Shown here one piece after another: positions 17,965 to 31,600 of a DNA stretch of 64,000 nucleotides (its first letter is position 1; every line of letters starts with the position of its first letter). Origin of the DNA: Amblyomma americanum (lineage: Eukaryota; Arthropoda; Arachnida; Ixodida; Ixodidae); NCBI RefSeq assembly GCF_052857255.1, contig NW_027526485.1, positions 2,542,001 through 2,606,000 of the forward strand. The letters run 5' to 3'. A model generated the notes under the pieces. That model had not been told where the DNA came from and made no database searches. It worked only from the letters and a program-made list of their open reading frames with translations. Position numbers and translations under genes: made by a program.

Positions 17965-20879
17965 CGGCTGTTGAAACTGAAACAGCGGGACAGGAAAAAT
18001 GAAATTATAAATTATTTAGCGGCCATGGTTAAATATCACATGGTGATTCTGAATCTGAACCTGGCAACGTTTAACGCTAGAACTTTAGCTAGTGAGGCTA
18101 GCCTAGCAGTGCTGTTCGAGGAACTAGCGGGAATTAAATGGGATGTGATAGGGCTTAGCGAAGTTAGGAGAACAGGTGAGGCGTATACAGCACTAAAGGA
18201 CGGACACATACTGTGCTATCGCGGGTTAGAGGGTAGACAAGAACTAGGTGTGGGTTTCCTCATTAATAAGGATATAGCTGGCAACGTAGAGGAGCTCTAC
18301 AGTATTAACGAGAGGGTAGCAGCTATAGTAATTAGGCTTAATAGGAGGTACAGGCTGAAAGTGGTGCAGGCCTACGCACCCACATCCAGCCATGATGACC
18401 AGACCGTTGAAAGCTTCTATGAGGACGTAGAATCAGCAATGAATAGAGTAAAATCGCAGTACACTGTACTGATGGGCGACTTCAATGCGAAGGTGGGCAA
18501 GAAGCAGGCTGACGACCACGCGGTAGGTGACTATGGGATAGGCTCTAGAAATAGCAGGGGAGAGTTATTAGTCGAATTCGCGGATAGAAATAATTTACGG
18601 ATCATGAATACCTTCTTCGCAAACGAGAAAACAGGAAGTGGACCTGGAAGAGCCCCAATGGTGAGATTAAAAATGAAATAGACTTCATACTATGCGCTAA
18701 ACCTGGCATCATTCAGGATGTGGCCGTCCTCGGAAGGGTGCGTTGCAGCGACCATAGAACGGTAAGGTCTAGAATTAGCCTAGACTTGAAGAGGGAACGG
18801 AAGAAGCTGGCGAAGAAGAAGACCATTAACGAGTTAGCCGTAAGAGGGAAAGCACAGGAGTTTAGGATAGCGCTGCAAAACAGATACTCGCCTTTAACTG
18901 AGGAAGATGATCTTGATGTTCATTCAATGCACGATAACCTGACATCAATAATTACGGAGTGCGCAGTAGAAGTAGGCGGTAGGACAGTTCGAAAAGATAC
19001 CGGGAAGCTATCTCAGGTGACGAAAGATCTGATTAAGAAGCGCCAAAACATGAAGGCATCTAACACTACCGATAGAATAGAACTAACGGAGCTATCAAAG
19101 TTAATAAATAAGCGCAAGGTAGCCGACATAAGGAAGTTTAATATGGAGAGAATCGAGCATGCTATAAAGAACGGAGGTAGCCTAAAAACAGTGAAGAGGA
19201 AACTAGGCATAGGTAAAAACCAAATGTATGCATTAAGAGACAAGCAGGGCAATGTCATTAGCAATATGGATAAGATAGTTAACGTAGCCGAAGAGTTTTA
19301 CACAGACCTGTACAGAAGCCAATGTAATCAGAGCGCTAATGAGAAAGACAGCAGTTCACAGCAATGCGTCATCCCGCCAGTAACGAAAGATGAAGTAAAG
19401 AAAGCCTTAGAAGCAATGAAAAGGGGAAAAGCAGCTGGGGAGGATCAGGTAACAGCAGATCTGTTGAAGGATGGAGGGGACATCGTGCTAGAAAAACTAG
19501 CCACCCTGTATACGCAATGCCTTATGACCTCGATTGTACCAGAAGCTTGGAAGAATGCAAACATTATCTTAATTCATAAGAAGGGAGACGCCAAGGACTT
19601 GAAAAATTACAGGCCGATCAGCTTACTATCCGTTGCCTACAAAGTATTTACTAAGGTAATCGCTAATAGAGTCAGGGCAACGTTAGACTTTAATCAACCA
19701 AATGATCAGGCAGGCTTTCGTAAAGGATATTCTACAATAGATCATATTCACACCATCAATCAGGTGATAGAGAAATGCGCAGAATATAACCAACCTCTAT
19801 ATATAGCTTTCATTGATTACGAGAAAGCATTCGACTCAGTGGAAACCTCAGCAGTCATACAGGCATTGCGTAATCAGGGGGTAGAAGAGCCTTATGTCAA
19901 AATACTGGAAGATATATATAGCAACTGCACAGCTACCATAGTCCTCCATAAAGTCAGCAATAAAATTCCAATAAGGAAGGGCGTCAGGCAAGGAGACACG
20001 ATCTCGCCAATGCTGTTCACCGCATGTTTGCAGGAGGTATTTCGAGGCCTGAATTGGGAACAGTTGGGAATAAGAATAAATGGAGAATACCTAAATAATC
20101 TGAGATTTGCTGATGACATTGCCTTGCTGAGTGACTCAGGAGGTGAACTGCAAATCATGATCAACGAGTTAGACAGGCAGAGCAGATCGATGGGTCTAAA
20201 AATAACATGCAGAAAACCAAGGTAATGTTCAACAGCCTAGCAAGGGAACAACAGTTCACAATTGGCAGCGAGAGCCTAGAAATTGTTCCGGAATACGTCT
20301 ACTTAGGGCAGGTAGTGACAGCTGATCCGGATCATGAGAGGGAGATAACTAGAAGAATAGAATGGGGTGGAGCGCATATGGCAAATTCTCGCAGATCATG
20401 AGTGGCAGTTTACCAATTTCCCTCAAGAGGAAAGTGTACAACAGCATAATCTTACCGGTACTCACCTACTGGGCAGAAACGTGGAGGCTAACGAAAAGAG
20501 TTCAGCTTAAGTTAAGGACAACGCAGCGAGCCATGGAAAGAAAAATGATAGGTGTAACGTTAAGAGATCGGAAGCGGGCAGAGTGGGTGAGGGAACAAAC
20601 ACGGGTTAATGACATCCTAGTCGAAATCAAGAGAAAGAAATGGGCTTGGGCAGGGCATGTAATGCGAAGGCAAGATAACCGCTGGTCTTTAAGGGTAACG
20701 GAGTGGGTTCCAAGAGAAAGTAAGCGTAGCAGGGGGCGGCAGAAGGTTAGATGGGCGGATGAGATTAAGAAGTTTGCAGGCAAAGGGTGGATGCAGCTGG
20801 CAAAGGATAGGGTTAATTGGAGAGACATGGGAGAGGCCTTTGCCCTGCAGTGGGTGTAGTAGGGCTGATGATGATGATT
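17965..20879 (+). mobile_element. RTE-clade LINE, near full length
   Basis: Endonuclease followed by reverse transcriptase with the compact architecture of RTE elements, no RNase H, and a 3' terminus GCTGATGATGATGATT, i.e. a (GAT)n tail as in many RTE families. The coding frame starts near 18025 and its C-terminus ends 20859, only 20 bp from the tail. Three frameshifts make this copy inactive. No convincing target duplication was found by eye. Confidence 0.82.
18025..20859 (+). pseudogene. RTE ORF: endonuclease plus reverse transcriptase, three frameshifts
   Basis: First ATG at 18025 (GCGGCCATGG). Segment 1 (to about 18630) is the AP-type endonuclease: ATFNARTL, the Glu of LSEVRR, VVQAYAPTS, LMGDFNAKVG. 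A frame change near 18630 precedes NEIDFIL and CSDHRTV. Segment 2 (to about 20200) is RT: HKKGD, NYRPISLLS, AFIDYEKAFDSV, RKGVRQGDTISP, LRFADDIALL. Further frame changes lie near 20200 and 20360, after which the C-terminal region runs to a TAG at 20857-20859 (GRQKVRWADEIKKF, NWRDMGEAF). Length and order fit RTE ORF2. It resembles RTE elements generally; a BovB-type relationship was not tested. Confidence 0.85.
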
Positions 20880-21326
20880 CATGCGTAGTAGTATTTTCTG
20901 CATCGTTGTAGAGAAGAAAACATGCCATCAAAATTACGTGTCTATATTACTTTAGCACTCAGAAAGCCAAATGGAAAATGCTCTTGGCCATTCCCTCCAA
21001 AGCAAATGCTGTGTGGTGTATAATATTGTTACGTGGTGGCCGTCCAAAAAGGGAGGCGCGATGAATGATGGCAGAGATACAATTTAATGGCCGTTGGCCT
21101 AGCGCGAGTGCCCTGTAAAGCACCACAGCCAACTTCATTGTCTTTGTCACAATATTCCTTTTTCTCATGGGCATTGTCACATGTAGGAAACTGGGTGGTG
21201 TGTCATTGTTTGCGTAAGAACTTAAGGACACTGAGAAGTTCCCTAGGTAGCCGCTGACCACACACCATACGTGGCAAAATTACTTTTGAAAAGTAATAAA
21301 ATTCCAGTACAAATTACTGGTCTCAA
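20880..21326. other. Unassigned sequence between RTE copies
   Basis: No coding motif. The segment 21025-21120 has an LTR-like look but no matching partner in the window, so it is not annotated as one. Confidence 0.4.
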
Positions 21327-21337
21327 AGAGTAATGAC

Positions 21338-21795
21338 TTCATCATCATCATCAGCCTTACTACACCCACTGCAGGGCAAAGGCCTCTCCCATGTCTCTCC
21401 AATTAACCCTATCCTTTGCCAGCTGCATCCACCCTTTGCCTGCAAACTTCTTAATCTCATCCGCCCACCTAACCTTCTGCCGCCCCCTGCTACGCTTACT
21501 TTCTCTTGGAACCCACTCCGTTACCCTTAAAGACCAGCGGTTATCCTGCCTTCGCATTACATGCCCTGCCCAAGCCCATTTCTTTCTCTTGATTTCGACT
21601 AGGATGTCATTAACCCGTGTTTGTTCCCTCACCCACTCTGACCGCTTCCGATCTCTTAACGTTACACCTATCATTTTTCTTTCCATGGCTCGCTGTGTTG
21701 TCCTTAACTTAAGCTGAACTCTTTTCGTTAGCCTCCACGTTTCTGCCCCGTAGGTGAGTACCGGTAAGATCATGCTGTTGTACACTTTGTACAAC
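21338..21795 (-). mobile_element. RTE 3' fragment with 11-bp target duplication
   Basis: Minus-strand copy of the last 450 bp of the RTE element, from AAAGTGTACAACAGC to a (GAT)n tail. Flanked by the direct repeat AGAGTAATGAC at 21327-21337 and 21796-21806. The partial frame is open from about 21794 to 21360 and keeps the family consensus LTYGAETW, where the long copy at 20.4 kb has a W in place of G, so it did not derive from that copy. Confidence 0.88.
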
Positions 21796-21806
21796 AGAGT
21801 AATGAC

Positions 21807-22974
21807 ATTACATTACAAATACCTGATTTTAAGTAATGAAAATTACTTAGTTTCGATGCTAAAATGTTGCACATTGGTCATAGTTTGTGCAAAATTTCTA
21901 GAGTTTTTTGTTTGCACCGCCACTGAGCTTGAAAATGGGCGTCAGAAATTTTGCCCCTCTTAGAAAATTTCAACAGCCGCTTTGCTGATGTAGATGAGGT
22001 TTTGTTCATATCACTCTTCAATCAGAAGTACATCATTTAGTGTGTAATATGGTCCCACCATCCTGATTTTGAAGAATTTGTCATCCGCGTAAACAGCGGG
22101 AGTGTATTGGCTGCTTATCCACGCATCATCCCAGAAGTGCACAGGTGCGCGAGAAGCTGCCAATTCTGCTGTTCAATTGATTTGTTCTGGAGGCAAGTTG
22201 GTGGAAATACATTGCATGTCGCTGGGACGCTGTTGCCTATCTTGCCCTTGAGTTAGAAGTACGGCCTCAGATGAGGCCACAGAAACCCGACAACTCATGG
22301 CCAACTTTCTTATACATGTCGGTTGAGACGTCTTGTCAGTGCGGCGACGTCAAAGTACTTGCTCAAGCACTCGCAGTGCGTCTGCGCGAAGGTGCCATAT
22401 GGCATGCCTTGGTCATCGAGCTCTCCTGGTGGCCATGCAGTGCGTTTGTGTGAGACCTTATGCAGTGCAGGAAGATGCGTAGCAGTCCTGTGACTGATAT
22501 GCAGACTCTTCTCCAAGGCAGTGCTGACACCTGCGCACACATCACCTCTCGTCCGCGTGCGCCGCTTCCCTGGGGTGCTGGCTATTACTGCTTGCGCGCT
22601 TTTAAGGCACAAGCCTTAAGTGGCACATTAACATCGATACCCGGCGTTGTTGTCGATGTCCAGGAAAAGTGGTCCATAACCCCCAATGACATCATCAGCA
22701 AAGAGAAAAATTTCTTCCAAGGGTGCAGAGAATTGAACCAAGGGCCTTCAGATTGCGAGGTGATCACACAACCCATGGGCCACAAAACCGCGTTGCTTCT
22801 TGGCAAGTAATGATTCATTTAATGTATGTGTTGCCCTATGGCTATAAGCTAATGAGTAGGTGTGTCACTAGAAAGGAAGGAAACAACATAAATTAAACAG
22901 TGAATGTTTTTCGCCTTCAAAGCATGGAAGTATTCTCTAGTGCCCTCCGTAATTTGTTCTTGCTTTGGGAGTCG
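21807..22974. other. Unassigned sequence
   Basis: No recognised domain or repeat. A 116-codon frame at 22460-22810 lacks any motif and has unremarkable composition; I do not call it. Confidence 0.4.
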
Positions 22975-22975
22975 C

Positions 22976-23046
22976 CGCGGTGGCTCATTGGTTATATGGT
23001 GTTCGGCTGCTGACCCGAAAGACTCTGGTTTGATCCCGGCCACAGC
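22976..23046 (+). mobile_element. SINE tRNA-like head, split by an RTE fragment
   Basis: CCGCGGTGGCTCATTGGTTA (A-box region) and GGTTTGATCCC (B box) end at CCACAGCA, where an RTE fragment begins. The SINE body resumes at about 23504 with AAATGCTATAGGCCCGTG. Confidence 0.7.
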
Positions 23047-23503
23047 AGTGTACAACAGCATGATCTTACCGGTACTCACCTACGGGGCAGAAACGTGGAG
23101 GCTAACGAAAAGAGTTCAGCTTAAGCTAAGGACAACGCAGCGAGCCATGGAAAGAAAAATGATAGGTGTAACGTTAAGAGGTCGGAAGCGGGCAGAGTGG
23201 GTGAGGGAACAAACACGGGTTAATGACATCCTAGTCGAAATCAAGAGAAAGAAATGGGCTTGGGCAGGGCATGTAATGCGAAGGCAGGATAACCGCTGGT
23301 CTTTAAGGGTAACGGAGTGGGTTCCAAGAGAAAGTAAGCGTCGCAGGGGGCGGCAGAAGGTTAGGTGGGCGGATGAGATTAAGAAGTTTGCAGGCAAAGG
23401 GTGGATGCAGCTGGCAAAGGATAGGGTTAATTGGAGAGACATGGGAGAGGCCTTTGCCCTGCAGTGGGTGTAGTAAGGCTGATGATGATGATGATGATGA
23501 TGA
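23047..23503 (+). mobile_element. RTE 3' fragment inserted in a SINE
   Basis: Begins AGTGTACAACAGC, within a few bases of the 5' end of the 21.3-kb fragment, and ends in (GAT)n. Its frame is open (LPVLTYGAETW ... NWRDMGEAF) to the TAG at 23471-23473. Very similar to the fragment at 21338-21795. The expected SINE segment between B box and body (about 20 bp) is absent, so insertion was accompanied by a small deletion or the tail replaced it. Confidence 0.85.
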
Positions 23504-23575
23504 AATGCTATAGGCCCGTGTACTGTGCGATGTCAGTGCACGTTAAAGAACCCCAGGTGGTCAAAATTAACTTCC
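23504..23575 (+). mobile_element. SINE body, right of the RTE fragment
   Basis: AAATGCTATAGGCCCGTG, then TCAGTGCACGTTAAAGAACC and CCAGGTGGTCAAAATT, the conserved SINE body. The 3' end is lost. Confidence 0.7.
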
Positions 23576-23952
23576 AAATCTAAGAGTCCGGATCAGTCAG
23601 GCACTTTTCGTCCAGTGAGAAGGGAAACAGCTGCTGAAATTCCTGCACAGAGTCCTAGTTGAAATGTGCCAGCATCTGTGGGTCTGTTACGGCCAGGGAT
23701 TTCAGTGTGGTGAAACCCATACACAAGAGTTAAGCGGGCCATGTCCTGTCAAGAATGCTGCATCTGGGGCAGCATTCCACGGCTGGAGGTGTCAGAAGGG
23801 AGTGTGGAAGAGGTCGTCTTATTAATGCTCTCACTATTGTTGTACCTTAAGCTGCTGTTCATCGATTTTTTGTGTCATTAATGTTTCTCAACAATGCCAC
23901 ATCACGTCATACGCCTTTTCAGTGTCTGAACTGTGACAAGAGCATCTCCACC
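23576..23952. other. Unassigned sequence
   Basis: Nothing recognisable. Confidence 0.4.
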
Positions 23953-24355
23953 TCAGCCGTGGCCTCGTGCTTGAGTGCTCGCCTCGGCTACGGGAGGTCG
24001 TGGGTACGATTCCCGCGGCCTCCAGTCATCCAGCCAATTAATCCAATCAGAACAGGCGGTCCCCTGGCCTAGTGCTCGGCTCTCCAGGGGTGCACTGCGT
24101 GGGAAGGATAGCCTGCACCTCAAAATTCCCGTCAAATGCGGGCACAAAAACGTCTCCACATGGTTAAAACCCGCAGTCCAAAACTCTCGCTTTGTGCAAG
24201 TTACAAAACTTACAACGTTCACTTCTCTAGCCTCAAGAGAGATGTGCCATAGCTCTCTCCGCTCACAGACCCCCTTCGAGCAAAGTGCAGCGGTATTTGC
24301 TTGCTACCGTTGTGGCTGGCTCACACGCATCGGCAGGTGTGCATGACGGGTTAAA
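23953..24355 (+). mobile_element. Second tRNA-like SINE family, plus-strand copy
   Basis: A tRNA-like head GCCGTGGCCTCGTGCTTGAG...CTCGCCT is followed by GTGGGTACGATTCCCGC (B-box type at about 24003-24013). The downstream words AGTGCTCGGCTCTCCAGGGG resemble the minus-strand copy that follows (GTGCTCGGCTTATCCAGGG), so both belong to one family distinct from the Ruka-like SINE. The 3' boundary is uncertain. Confidence 0.5.
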
Positions 24356-24359
24356 AAAG

Positions 24360-24605
24360 AAGATGGGCTTCTACCGCGCGAGGTGGATTTAGGGTTGCTT
24401 GACGGTGGAACTTATTTCTGATCCGTCAAGGCAACGGTTTAGTCGAAGACCCTTCTCCCAAGCATCTCACCCTGGATAAGCCGAGCACCATGCCGGGGAA
24501 ATCTTAAAACCGGTGGGTACCCGGCGGCACTGGGAATCGAACACAGCACCTCCCGAATGTGAGGCGGATGCTCTCCCACAAGGCCGCGCTTCGGTGCTAT
24601 GACCT
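24360..24605 (-). mobile_element. Second tRNA-like SINE family, minus-strand copy
   Basis: Reverse complement reads GCGGCCTTGTGGGAGAGCAT (A-box region) and TGTGTTCGATTCCCAGTGCC (B box), then GGTGCTCGGCTTATCCAGGG. It lies head-away from the plus-strand copy, tail to tail. Confidence 0.5.
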
Positions 24606-26818
24606 TTGCCAAAAGGCTGAGAAATGAAAAGCCGAAAGATTGTCGTTCGGCAGCTTACAAAGTCAAGCTGTCATGTTTTATCCTGAACACAGTTATGGCT
24701 CAGAGTAATTGTACCATTCTACATGATTTTCCCTCATTCATTGAGATGCTCAATAAGCTTTAGGATGCGATAAATTATGAAGCGGAATGAAATGTTTCTT
24801 TTCATCACTGCATTTTGTGGAAACATATCTGTATTGTAATTTCAAATATCTGTTTTATAATTTGAACTACTCGAAAATAAAGCATATCACAGTACTGGCC
24901 GGCATTTCGAAAGGCCCTGATATGCACAGCATGTGTACGAGAGCAGACGATGTAGCGGTCCCTGTGTCACTACTTCTGGAGCCCACATGACCAGGGTTGC
25001 TGCTCTTCCTCGGGAGTGACGTCATAATGCACCCCAACACTCTGAAACCGAAATCACTCAGTATAAATAATGCGATAATATTTAATGTGCATATTTGAAT
25101 TGCGGAGCACGTATCACGCACCGGGTGGGAGTATGCAATGTTTGAAACTAAGAACACTCCAACCAAAAATTTGATGTCTCCGCCCCTTTAAGGTTTTGGG
25201 TTTAGCATATGGAGCTTGTGACCGCCTGTGTGCCAGCGTCAGAAGCCTTTCAGAAACCCTTTCGTTGTTTGTCTTGACTATTTTTATTCATTTTTAGTCT
25301 CTACCTTGTACACACTTCTTTTTGTGTGTGGTTTCTCTGGCACATCTTGAACAATGTTCCTTTTATCCTTTTTTAAGGATCTTTCTGATGCCCATACGCA
25401 AAGCCACTACAGGAGTGCGTGGGCTGCTGCTGTAGCCTGTTGGGAGATGTCCTTATCTTTTTTCCCTCATATGCATTCCATTTTTTTGTGTATTTGTTTG
25501 TGGGTTTCTCTTAGTGGTTTATTAATTGCATTTTATTGTTTTGAGCTTGCATACTTTTTCTCTTTTCATGGCATCCAACCCTGTGTATGACTGACACTAG
25601 TGGAGGGACTGCAGCAGCCGACCTTGCATGGCGCGGCAATCTCTGGCCCAAGGCACCTATTCCCCGTTCCAGGCTATTGGCTCAAGGTTGTGCCCACAAG
25701 TCTGCACCTTGGCCTACAGGCAGAGTCGCTTTAGGCCCATGTCGGCCAGGACTTCTTTGCCAAATAAAGTGTTCCTGCCGACACGCCTTGTCAGTAATTG
25801 ATGAAGCGTATGAATAAATGAGTAACAACTTCGTTGGCCGTATAGAAAAACCGTGTTACAAAGCCGTTTTTTTTAAGACCATACCCAGCCACCACATTGT
25901 TTCCTCTGAGTAACCTACTCATCTTTGAGGTAAGTGCTTGCCGTGTGTCGCATCACAGTCTGAAGTGTTGCTGCAGAACCGCATATTGCCTTCCTGTTTA
26001 TGCCATTGCAGCAGGAAATTCTCCACAAAGCTAATGAAAAAAAAACATTTCGCCAACATACTGCTTTGAGACAACTGCTAAATGGGTGCTGAAGCCCAGT
26101 GAACATTGTAATTGAGGCCCTTGAATTGAATGTTCTTTGTAGGTATTTTACAAAGGCAAGATAACAGCCCTAGCAGTGCTACTGGGATTGCAACTCGCTG
26201 CAAATGAGGCGGATTCTGTAGCACTGGGCTCTTGCTGGCAGTTTTTGAAATTCGCATTACCCGAAACTGCACTGTAAAAGCTTAAAGAAAACGATATCTT
26301 CCTCGGTAATTCATGCCATGCAACATGACATGGAAACCATCACATGGCCAGTTTATCCATTGCCTTCAGGTTCAAGACATCTGCCAGTTTCTATACGGTA
26401 GCTTCAGACTGTTGCACTGGCAATTTACATTTCTCTTGAAGGCACTTTTTGAGCAGGAATTGCGTTTACCCTGGTTTTCGAGATTTATGTTTCGGGTGCA
26501 CAAACTGGGTAATATCAGGCTTTGCTAACAAGAGGCCCTAAATATTCGCTAAATTAGATTTATAATCTTCTCTTATCTTTCCACAAGCAGAACAGTGGTC
26601 TGAGCTAGGTGGCTGAGTGAATTTGCATCACCTGTTAATGTCAGATTAATTTTTTCTTTTCTCGGCTGCTGAGGGCCATTATTGCCAGAGGGGTATGTGA
26701 GGTGTGTACTGTAGACAGACAGGGAAATCGCTTAATTCAAACCGGCGGTATTTACAAACTGGCACTTCGCTCCCGTCAAAATCGCATATTTCAGTGCAAC
26801 CAAGCTGCCGGTAATATA
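24606..26818. other. Unassigned sequence, no gene supported
   Basis: AT-rich, with several AATAAA-type words (near 25765 and 25813) but no exon with domain signal. The frames seen are short and motif-free. Confidence 0.4.
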
Positions 26819-26937
26819 CCTAAGCAGCACAGGTCATCGGCCCAATATTGCAACAGGATGGTCCCATCCTGGTCCTTTGTGGGGCCACCTTTGCCAATAA
26901 AGTTCCAATGTTGGGCCAATTACTTGTGCTGCTTAGG
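26819..26937. mobile_element. Small inverted-repeat element (MITE-like), 119 bp
   Basis: The termini CCTAAGCAGCACAGGT and ACTTGTGCTGCTTAGG are inverted copies; complementarity extends to about 36 bp with some mismatches (GGCCCAATATTG against CAATGTTGGGCC). No coding capacity. No clear target duplication, so the superfamily is not assigned. Confidence 0.6.
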
Positions 26938-27363
26938 AGCATACGCAACGGCCGTACAGCTTACCTGTCCTGATCGATGAAGCATGGCAATGCAGCGTGC
27001 TGCATACGGCCATCGTGGAGAACCACTCGTCTACTACCCCTGTCACACAGTGCTTTCGAAGTGCAGTTTCTCCAGCTGCGCTCCTGTTTCTGCCACGACG
27101 TGGGACCAGTTTATCTTAGCGTATGCGGGGCCTATCGAGTGGAAGCTATGAGGCGCCGCTGACATTGCTGATGAGCGGTCGCATAAGAATGAAAAGACCC
27201 GTACCAACCCCTCTGGTCGGGCTCTCTTTATTCCGAACTCTGCGTAAAGAACTATTTTTCGGTCCCCTCACCCTTTGTTTCTAATCAGCATAGTTTGAAC
27301 AAATTTTTGGTCACTTAATAGTTTGAAGTATCCAGGCGTCGAATGCCTGACCGTTGGTACGTG

Positions 27364-28639
<1,276 letters not shown>

Positions 28640-31600
28640 GGACGGTATTTGCCTATGTCAGCTTTGTCCCCCTTTCCCTTATATATCGTGTTCATTCTAC
28701 TTGACCGCCATAGGATGTGCCCAGTGTTTCCCACAAATCATCTTGAATAACGTTGCCGTAGGCTCGCCTGATATCCAGAAATGCTAGCCATAGGGGCCTG
28801 TGTTCCTTTTCAGCAATCTCTATATAATGTGTCAATGAAAACATTGTCCTAGCTCCAACCTCCTCTGTTTCCGGAACCCATTGTGTAGCTCCCCTAGCAC
28901 CCCCTCGTTCTCCATCCAAGCCTGCAGTGTGTCCTTTATAATCTGCATCACCACTTTATAAACTACACACTTCACTGTTATGGGACGGTATTTGCTTATG
29001 TCAGCTTTGTCCCCCTTTCCCTTATATATCGTGTTCATTCTACTTGATCGCCATAGGATGTGCCCAGTGTTTCCCACAAATCATCTTGAATAACGTTGCC
29101 GTAGGCTCGCCTGATATCCAGAAATGCTAGCCATAGGGGCCTGTGTTCCTTTTCAGCAATCTCTATATAATGTGTCAATGAAAACATTGTCCTAGCTCCA
29201 ACCTCCTCTGTTTCCGGAACCCATTGTGTAGCTCCCCTAGCACCCCCTCGTTCTCCATCCAAGCCTGCAGTGTGTCCTTTATAATCTGCATCACCACTTT
29301 ATAAACTACACACTTCACTGTTATGGGACGGTATTTGCTTATGTCAGCTTTGTCCCCCTTTCCCTTATATATCGTGTTCATTCTACTTGATCGCCATAGG
29401 ATGTGCCCAGTGTTTTCCACAAATCATCTTGAATAACGTTGCCGTAGGCTCGCCTGATATCCAGAAATGCTAGCCATAGGGGCCTGTGTTCCTTTTCAGC
29501 AATCTCTATATAATGTGTCAATGAAAACATTGTCCTAGCTCCAACCTCCTCTGTTTCCGGAACCCATTCTGTAGCTCCCCTAGCACCCCCTCGTTCTCCA
29601 TCCAAGCCTGCAGTGTGTCCTTTATAATCTGCATCACCACTTTATAAACTACACACTTCACTGTTATGGGACGGTATTTGCTTATGTCAGCTTTGTCCCC
29701 CTTTCCCTTATATATCGTGTTCATTCTACTTGATCGCCATAGGATGTGCCCAGTGTTTTCCACAAATCATCTTGAATAATGTTGCCGTAGGCTCGCCTGA
29801 TATCCAGAAATGCTAGCCATAGGGGCCTGTGTTCCTTTTCAGCAATCTCTATATAATGTGTCAATGAAAACATTGTCCTAGCTCCAACCTCCTCTGTTTC
29901 CGGAACCCATTGTGTAGCTCCCCTAGCACCCCCTCGTTCTCCATCCAAGCCTGCAGTGTGTCCTTTATAATCTGCATCACCACTTTATAAACTACACACT
30001 TCACTGTTATGGGACGGTATTTGCTTATGTCAGCTTTGTCCCCCTTTCCCTTATATATCGTGTTCATTCTACTTGATCGCCATAGGATGTGCCCAGTGTT
30101 TCCCACAAATCATCTTGAATAACGTTGCCGTAGGCTCGCCTGATATCCAGAAATGCTAGCCATAGGGGCCTGTGTTCCTTTTCAGCAATCTCTATATAAT
30201 GTGTCAATGAAAACATTGTCCTAGCTCCAACCTCCTCTGTTTCCGGAACCCATTGTGTAGCTCCCCTAGCACCCCCTCGTTCTCCATCCAAGCCTGCAGT
30301 GTGTCCTTTATAATCTGCATCACCACTTTATAAACTACACACTTCACTGTTATGGGACGGTATTTGCTTATGTCAGCTTTGTCCCCCTTTCCCTTATATA
30401 TCGTGTTCATTCTACTTGATCGCCATAGGATGTGCCCAGTGTTTCCCACAAATCATCTTGAATAACGTTGCCGTATGCTCGCCTGATATCCAGAAATGCT
30501 AGCCATAGGGGCCAGTGTTCCTTTTCAGCAATCTCTATATAATGTGTCAATGAAAACATTGTCCTAGCTCCAACCTCCTCTGTTTCCGGAACCCATTCTG
30601 TAGCTCCCCTAGCACCCCCTCGTTCTCCATCCAAGCCTGCAGTCTGTCCTTTATAATCTGCATCACCACTTTATAAACTACACACTTCACTGTTATGGGA
30701 CGGTATTTGCTTATGTCAGCTTTGTCCCCCTTTCCCTTATATATCGTGTTCATTCTACTTGATCGCCATAGGATGTGCCCAGTGTTTTCCACAAATCATC
30801 TTGAATAACGTTGCCGTAGGCTCGCCTGATATCCAGAAATGCTAGCCATAGGGGCCTGTGTTCCTTTTCAGCAATCTCTATATAATGTGTCAATGAAAAC
30901 ATTGTCCTAGCTCCAACCTCCTCTGTTTCCGGAACCCATTGTGTAGCTCCCCTAGCACCCCCTCGTTCTCCATCCAAGCCTGCAGTCTGTCCTTTATAAT
31001 CTGCATCACCACTTTATAAACTACACACTTCACTGTTATGGGACGGTATTTGCTTATGTCAGCTTTGTCCCCCTTTCCCTTATATATCGTGTTCATTCTA
31101 CTTGATCGCCATAGGATGTGCCCAGTGTTTTCCACAAATCATCTTGAATAACGTTGCCGTAGGCTCGCCTGATATCCAGAAATGCTAGCCATAGGGGCCT
31201 GTGTTCCTTTTCAGCAATCTCTATATAATGTGTCAATGAAAACATTGTCCTAGCTCCAACCTCCTCTGTTTCCGGAACCCATTGTGTAGCTCCCCTAGCA
31301 TCCCCTCGTTCTCCATCCAAGCCTGCAGTGTGTCCTTTATAATCTGCATCACCACTTTATAAACTACACACTTCACTGTTATGGGACGGTATTTGCTTAT
31401 GTCAGCTTTGTCCCCCTTTCCCTTATATATCGTGTTCATTCTACTTGATCGCCATAGGATGTGCCCAGTGTTTCCCACAAATCATCTTGAATAACGTTGC
31501 CGTAGGCTCGCCTGATATCCAGAAATGCTAGCCATAGGGGCCTGTGTTCCTTTTCAGCAATCTCTATATAATGTGTCAATGAAAACATTGTCCTAGCTCC

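Noticed and set aside
17965..20879. Claim that the RTE element is BovB acquired horizontally
   Set aside because: The clade fits RTE, but no comparison was possible; horizontal transfer cannot be argued from one copy.
21025..21120. Solo LTR
   Set aside because: LTR-like look only; no target duplication, TG...CA boundary or partner seen.
22460..22810. 116-residue frame
   Set aside because: No recognisable motif; low support.
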